From: DSUN01 sp035527715
GTDB taxonomy: Bacteria; Planctomycetota; PUPC01; DSUN01
Assembly (NCBI GenBank): GCA_035527715.1
Contig: DATKZY010000144.1
Coordinates: forward strand, 7,444-71,443
Direction of reading: 5' to 3'
Length of the DNA: 64,000 bases
The translations under genes were made by a program, and so were the position numbers. The notes under the pieces are model-generated. The model searched no databases and had not been told where the DNA came from. It saw only the letters and a program-made list of their open reading frames with translations. Shown piece after piece: positions 60,395 through 64,000 of this stretch; position 1 is the first letter of the stretch; each line of letters begins with the position of its first letter.

Positions 60395-61297
60395 TCAGGC
60401 GAGCGCCTCCTTGCAGAACTGGACGCACTTGCCGACTTCCGTCACCGGGTCCGAGCCCTGCGGAACCTTGTATTCCAGCTCGATATCGGCGGGGAACGTC
60501 CACTTCTCCTTCCGCATGAGCTGGAGGATTTCCTTCAGTGGCGTCTCGCCCTGACCCCACGGCAGGTTCCCACCGGCCGCGGTGCGGTCCTTCAGGTGCA
60601 GGCTGACCATGCGGTCGTGGTACTTCTCGATCACCGGGATCGGCGACTTCCCCTTGGTGCCGGCGACGTAGTGGCCCACGTCGAAGTTGTAGCCGATGTA
60701 CTGGCCGTGCTCCAGGATCGGGTCGTTCTTGTCCATCACCGGGTAGTTGCCCGTGTGGTTGTGGAAGGTGACCCAGACCTTGTGCTTGTCGGCAAACGGG
60801 GCGAGCCGCTTGGCCATCGCGTCGGAACGCTCGAGGGTGATGCCCACGCAACCGAGCGCCTTGGCCAGGAGGAAGTTGAACTCGACCTCTTCGTCCGACT
60901 TGCCGAAGCCGATCTTGTGGATGTGGATGGTGACGCCCGCGTCGTTATACATCTTTCGCAGTTCCTGGGCCTTGGCCAGTTGCGCCTCGCGCGCGGCGTC
61001 GGGCGACGCACCGCCCTTGATCCCCGAGCGGATGTAGCCCTGGATCGGCCCGCCCATCAGCTCGACTTCGCTGAGGCCATCCTGAATCAGGGCCTTGAGG
61101 GTCTGCTCGGCCGTGTTCACGCCGCTGCCGCGATAGCTGTACGTGATGCACCCGATGCGCACCCCGTTGAAAACGGAGTTCGGCTTGCCTGCCGGCGCGT
61201 CGGCGCCCAGCCCGCGACTCGGCAGCATGGCGCCCGCCGCCAGCGCGGCCGCGCCGCCCATGAACCCACGCCGGGTCAACTGCCCCTGTCTTGTCAT
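60395..61297 (-). CDS. Tat-exported sugar phosphate isomerase/epimerase-like TIM barrel
   Basis: 300 residues. Signal LTRRGFMGGAAALAAGAML is twin-arginine type. The rest is an AP-endonuclease-2 / xylose-isomerase-like barrel with metal-site residues: EVELMGG, ITLERSD, VTFHNHTGNYPVM, GYNFDVGHY, HLKDR and ADIELEYK. Metal-binding His/Glu/Asp at strand ends are intact, so it is probably an isomerase, epimerase or 3-keto-sugar enzyme. ATG 61297 has AAAGGGAA upstream. Confidence 0.85.
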   Translation of the reverse strand: MTRQGQLTRRGFMGGAAALAAGAMLPSRGLGADAPAGKPNSVFNGVRIGCITYSYRGSGVNTAEQTLKALIQDGLSEVELMGGPIQGYIRSGIKGGASPDAAREAQLAKAQELRKMYNDAGVTIHIHKIGFGKSDEEVEFNFLLAKALGCVGITLERSDAMAKRLAPFADKHKVWVTFHNHTGNYPVMDKNDPILEHGQYIGYNFDVGHYVAGTKGKSPIPVIEKYHDRMVSLHLKDRTAAGGNLPWGQGETPLKEILQLMRKEKWTFPADIELEYKVPQGSDPVTEVGKCVQFCKEALA

Positions 61298-61417
61298 CGT
61301 CGTTTCCCTTTCAAGAAGGCTGACGCGCAATCCTGGCAACGGCAGAGCCGACCTGCATATCTATACACCAGTCAGGCTCGTGGGTCAAGCGATGGTCGGT
61401 TCTTCGACCCCGGCGGC

Positions 61418-61446
61418 TTGACAAATGGGCGGCCCCGTGTACGCTT
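61418..61446 (+). promoter_or_regulatory. Candidate promoter of the DUF6602-type gene
   Basis: TTGACA (61418-61423, perfect) followed after 16-17 nt by a weak -10 (TACGCT/ACGCTT). Supports a start downstream at 61479 rather than the ATG at 61425, which overlaps this region. Confidence 0.35.
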
Positions 61447-61478
61447 GGATGTCACACTGGGGAGCCGGAGGAGCAGCC

Positions 61479-62723
61479 GTGGGAGCCAAGGCCGCCGCGA
61501 GCGAGTGGGTCGCCGAGCAAACCCTCGGGATCAAGGGGAGCCGCTTCGCCTGGACGCTCGACGCGCAGGGCAACGTGGCTATCCGCGTCGGGACGGCCAA
61601 GGTGGACGCCCGCCGCTTCCCCCGCGAGGGCCTGGAGCGTCTCCAGGAGTTCATGGCCGACCACGCCTGGCACCCGGCCACGCAGCACACCGAGACCGCG
61701 CTCGGCCCCCAGTCGGAACGCAGCATCGAGGGCTTCGGGCGCGCCGAGCTGCGCTGGGGCACCGTGTGCGCCCGCATGGCCGCGCACCTGTGCGCCCTCT
61801 TCGCCCACGCCGGCCTGTGGGACTGGAATGAGCAGCGGAAGGGCATGAAGTTCCGCCTCGCCGAGCGCGACCTGGCGGGCCTGCGCGTCTACCACGGCCG
61901 CCGGCGGGCGGGCGCCGCCCGCCCCACCCTTCGACGGCGCTGCCGCGTGCCGCGGAAGCGGCCGAGCGGCCCGGCCTTCGACCTCTCGGTCGGCTTCCGC
62001 GGCCTCAGCCTCAGCCTGCGCGCCCGCTTCGAGGCCTGCCTGGGCGGACGCCACCCCGCCGAAAAGGGCCAGCGCCGCGAGATGGCCCTCATCGAGCTCC
62101 TCCGCGCCCACCTGCCCACCCGCTACGGCGTCACACGCGGCGAAGTCATCGCCTCCACCGCCGAGTGCAGCAACCAGGCCGACGTGCTGATCTACGACGC
62201 CCTTTGCTCCCCCACGCTCCTGGCCACCGACACCTCGGCCCTCCTCGCCGTCGAGAGCGTCTACGCCGCCATCGAGGTCAAGCCGAAGCTCCGCATCGCC
62301 GATCTCCACAAGGCCGCGGCCAACCTCCGCTCCGTCAAAGCCTTCCCCCGCACGGCCCTCCTGCGCCCCTACGTGGACGGCTCGACCCGCGTCCAGCCCC
62401 ACAGCAACCCGCCCGTCTTCAGCGCCATCTTCGCCATCGAGAGCGACCCGCCCGCCCGCCTCCTCCACGCCCTGGAGGACATCCAACGCGACCTCGACCC
62501 GTCGCTCTGGGTGGACTGCATTTGCATCCTGGACAAGGCGGTGATCTACCGTGCCGGCGGCTCGGCGGGTTGGACCTCGGATTTCTCCGACCAGCCGCCC
62601 CCTACGCGCGTCGCGCGGACGGGGCCGGACAGCCTGCTCTTCTTCTACCTCACGCTCCTCCAGGACATCAACACCAAAACCCTCGTCCCGCCCGACCTGG
62701 AGTTCTACTGGCAGCCGGGGTAA
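61479..62723 (+). CDS. DUF6602-type nuclease-like protein with unassigned N-terminal domain
   Basis: 414 residues. The C-terminal half (~185-400) matches the DUF6602 pattern: GQRREMALIELLRAHLP, YGVTRGEVI, SNQADVLIYDALCSP (acidic, D), LLAVESVYAAIEVKPKL (E-x-K), a PD-(D/E)xK-like spacing for a divalent-metal nuclease site. The N-terminal ~165 residues (GIKGSRFAWTLDAQGNVAIRVGT, DLAGLRVYHG) match nothing I know. GTG 61479 has GGAGGAG 5 nt upstream and a TTGACA box behind it. A defence or DNA-repair role is possible but unproven; no neighbouring defence gene is seen. Confidence 0.68.
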   Translation: MGAKAAASEWVAEQTLGIKGSRFAWTLDAQGNVAIRVGTAKVDARRFPREGLERLQEFMADHAWHPATQHTETALGPQSERSIEGFGRAELRWGTVCARMAAHLCALFAHAGLWDWNEQRKGMKFRLAERDLAGLRVYHGRRRAGAARPTLRRRCRVPRKRPSGPAFDLSVGFRGLSLSLRARFEACLGGRHPAEKGQRREMALIELLRAHLPTRYGVTRGEVIASTAECSNQADVLIYDALCSPTLLATDTSALLAVESVYAAIEVKPKLRIADLHKAAANLRSVKAFPRTALLRPYVDGSTRVQPHSNPPVFSAIFAIESDPPARLLHALEDIQRDLDPSLWVDCICILDKAVIYRAGGSAGWTSDFSDQPPPTRVARTGPDSLLFFYLTLLQDINTKTLVPPDLEFYWQPG

Positions 62724-62849
62724 TGCAAGCGGAGCTGTGGCGGGCTGGTTGCCAGGATGTGACACCCACGGCCGCGGAAAGCGAGACGGGCGACTGAAGG
62801 AGTCGCCCGCTTGGGAAGACACGGCAGATTGGTCGAGGTGTCGCGCGGC

Positions 62850-63749
62850 TCAGGTGCGCCGGCGCCGACGGCGGGCACGCATGGCCATGCCGAGCGCACC
62901 GAGGCCGGCAAGGGCCAGAGTGGTCGGCTCGGGAATCGCCGTAGTCGGCACATTCACGAACGCGAGGGTGTGCAAGTTATTAACGGTGGGCAGCGTCGAG
63001 ATGATGGAACCTGTGGACAGGTCGATTGCCAGGATATTCCTTGGATTCTCCCAAGCGTTATCTATGCCGTAGTACATGCCGCTCACGGGGTCGAAATCGC
63101 CGTGATGCGCTAAGGATGCAAGCCAGCCCTGCCAGGCCGCGGCTCCCGTGGTCGGATCAACCGTGTAGTAGGCGGGGTTCTCAAACCCTTCGTTGACGAA
63201 CCACAGCACGTCGGAGTTGTCGAATGAGAGGCCGTAAGCCCTGGTGTTAAGGTCTGATTCGCCAACCCACGTCGCGATGCCGGTCGCCGTGGCTATGCTC
63301 ATGAGGCTATCGTGATCCTCGGACCAGCCGAACATCTGGCCGGCCGAGTTGGTGGTGATACAGGTGATCGTGATGCCCCCCCAGCCCCACCCGTCAACGC
63401 CAATGGGCGTGCCCACCCCGGTCGTGAGGTCAATCGTGATCAGGCCGTTGTAACTCGGGTCATGCCATGAAGTGGAGCCGTAGAGGATTCCTGAGGTTGG
63501 GTCGTAGGTGAGGCCGTTGACAGTGTAGCCGACCCCGCCAATGGTCCGCAGCAGCCCGCCCGTGGCCGGGTCAATCTCAACGAGCGTGCTGGGAATACCC
63601 TGCTCGTGGCTGCCCCCACCGATGGTCCCGAGGAGTATGGGTGCCGCCGCCGCGTCGCGCGGCCCACCAAGGAACGCCGCGGCGACCACCGCGATCGTCG
63701 CCGCCAGGCTCAACACCCACCGCCCCGCCGCAAACGATGGAGACCTCAT
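62850..63749 (-). CDS. PEP-CTERM protein with beta-propeller-like repeats
   Basis: 299 residues: signal peptide (ending near DAAAA), ~220 residues of Gly/Asp/Thr-rich repeats (TLVEIDPATGGLLRTIGG, LTYDPTSGILYG, TIDLTTGVGTPIG, AIDLSTGSII) that resemble a seven-bladed propeller surface protein, and a C-terminal PEP-CTERM motif (IPEPTTLALAGLGALGM plus Arg/Thr tail). Secreted and probably attached via an exosortase elsewhere in the genome. ATG 63749 has GAGGAG at ~10 nt. Ligand unknown. Confidence 0.8.
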   Translation of the reverse strand: MRSPSFAAGRWVLSLAATIAVVAAAFLGGPRDAAAAPILLGTIGGGSHEQGIPSTLVEIDPATGGLLRTIGGVGYTVNGLTYDPTSGILYGSTSWHDPSYNGLITIDLTTGVGTPIGVDGWGWGGITITCITTNSAGQMFGWSEDHDSLMSIATATGIATWVGESDLNTRAYGLSFDNSDVLWFVNEGFENPAYYTVDPTTGAAAWQGWLASLAHHGDFDPVSGMYYGIDNAWENPRNILAIDLSTGSIISTLPTVNNLHTLAFVNVPTTAIPEPTTLALAGLGALGMAMRARRRRRRT

Positions 63750-63787
63750 TGTGCACAATCTCCTCGCTGCCCCCCTGTTACCCCCGC

Positions 63788-63815
63788 AGTATACTCCCCC
63801 GAACCCAGAAGTCAA
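63788..63815 (-). promoter_or_regulatory. Promoter of the second PEP-CTERM gene
   Basis: Minus strand TTGACT (63815-63810), 16-nt spacer, TATACT (63793-63788). Confidence 0.65.
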
Positions 63816-63960
63816 GCGATTTCTTCTGGTCTCTCGCGCGGCCGGAGCCCCCCCAGCCGATCACTCCCGAAGCTCTGGCAGCCGGGGTGAGCCACGCGGC
63901 CCGAGTATGGCCCCTGGTCCCTTTGGCCTGCCGCGTTCACGGGCCTCGACCCTCCCCCTA

Positions 63961-63983
63961 CCCCCTCCCTTGAAGGGAGGGGG
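63961..63983. repeat. C/G-rich palindrome near the window end
   Basis: CCCCCTCCCTT / AAGGGAGGGGG, 11-bp arms, one-base loop. Same class as 44134 and 45453. The ~180 bp before it hold no recognisable gene. Confidence 0.7.
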
Positions 63984-64000
63984 GTTCCGAACCCCTCTCC

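Overview
The window is GC-rich (most stretches 65-70 % G+C) and tightly packed with about 47 protein genes on both strands. The gene content points to the PVC group, most likely a free-living, probably anaerobic or sediment/groundwater Planctomycetota. The signs are: many exported carbohydrate-active enzymes without an obvious SusCD pair (GH116, GH16, GH113-like, heparinase II/III-like, DUF4091/GH123-like, DUF1080, SASA esterases); two PEP-CTERM proteins; Tat-exported sugar isomerase and FAD oxidoreductase; a c-type cytochrome/propeller/SUMF1 fusion of the hydrazine-synthase-alpha-like type common in planctomycetes; a VIT/vWA protein; and a Hanks-type kinase. No rRNA, tRNA, CRISPR array, prophage or intact insertion sequence is visible. 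Many genes have recognisable sigma-70-type promoters (TTGACA or TTGCAT, 16-18 nt, TAYCAT/TACAAT/TATACT).

Layout. 1-11.6 kb: polysaccharide-degrading and exported enzymes (truncated six-hairpin glycosidase, DUF4091 lipoprotein, flavodoxin, M14 carboxypeptidase, GH113-like PEP-CTERM protein, GH116, DUF1080) interrupted by hisF and by a solitary nucleoside-deoxyribosyltransferase-like protein with an unassigned C-terminal module. 11.7-17.2 kb: four tandem paralogous lipoproteins. 17.2-21.7 kb (minus strand): a three-gene operon for exported TPR, coiled-coil and permuted-papain proteins. 21.9-37.5 kb: GH-like and heparinase-like pair, kinase, GH16, the giant cytochrome fusion, FAD oxidoreductase, and a lower-GC block of proline-racemase-family enzyme, zincin and SASA esterase. 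37.8-40.2 kb: PQQ-propeller protein and a lipoprotein.

40.4-48.1 kb is a metalloid-resistance region read on the minus strand: arsR, ArsP-type permease, Tat-exported flavoprotein, radical SAM/SPASM protein, then the tightly coupled set acr3, lipoprotein, arsC, small thioredoxin and an ArsF-ArsG fusion. The lipoprotein inside this set has a paralogue just outside it, so an unnamed lipoprotein family appears tied to arsenic handling. 48.4-55.3 kb: esterase plus YbaK deacylase, and a SAM-cycle run waaA-metK-ahcY followed by a B12-binding radical SAM protein. 55.6-63.8 kb: a large VIT/vWA protein with a lipoprotein, a Tat-exported TIM-barrel isomerase, a DUF6602-type nuclease-like protein and a second PEP-CTERM protein.

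The most unusual signals are (1) a duplicated promoter plus 5'-terminal hairpin that buries the Shine-Dalgarno of two unrelated genes (33.7 and 39.1 kb); (2) the arsenic operon with a fused ArsFG and an embedded lipoprotein, with a repeated CTTGGCG-type motif at three control positions; (3) the tandem lipoproteins whose 3' ends look homogenised; (4) a 7-bp x 4 repeat inside the GH116 coding sequence. All functions are read from sequence motifs without database searches.
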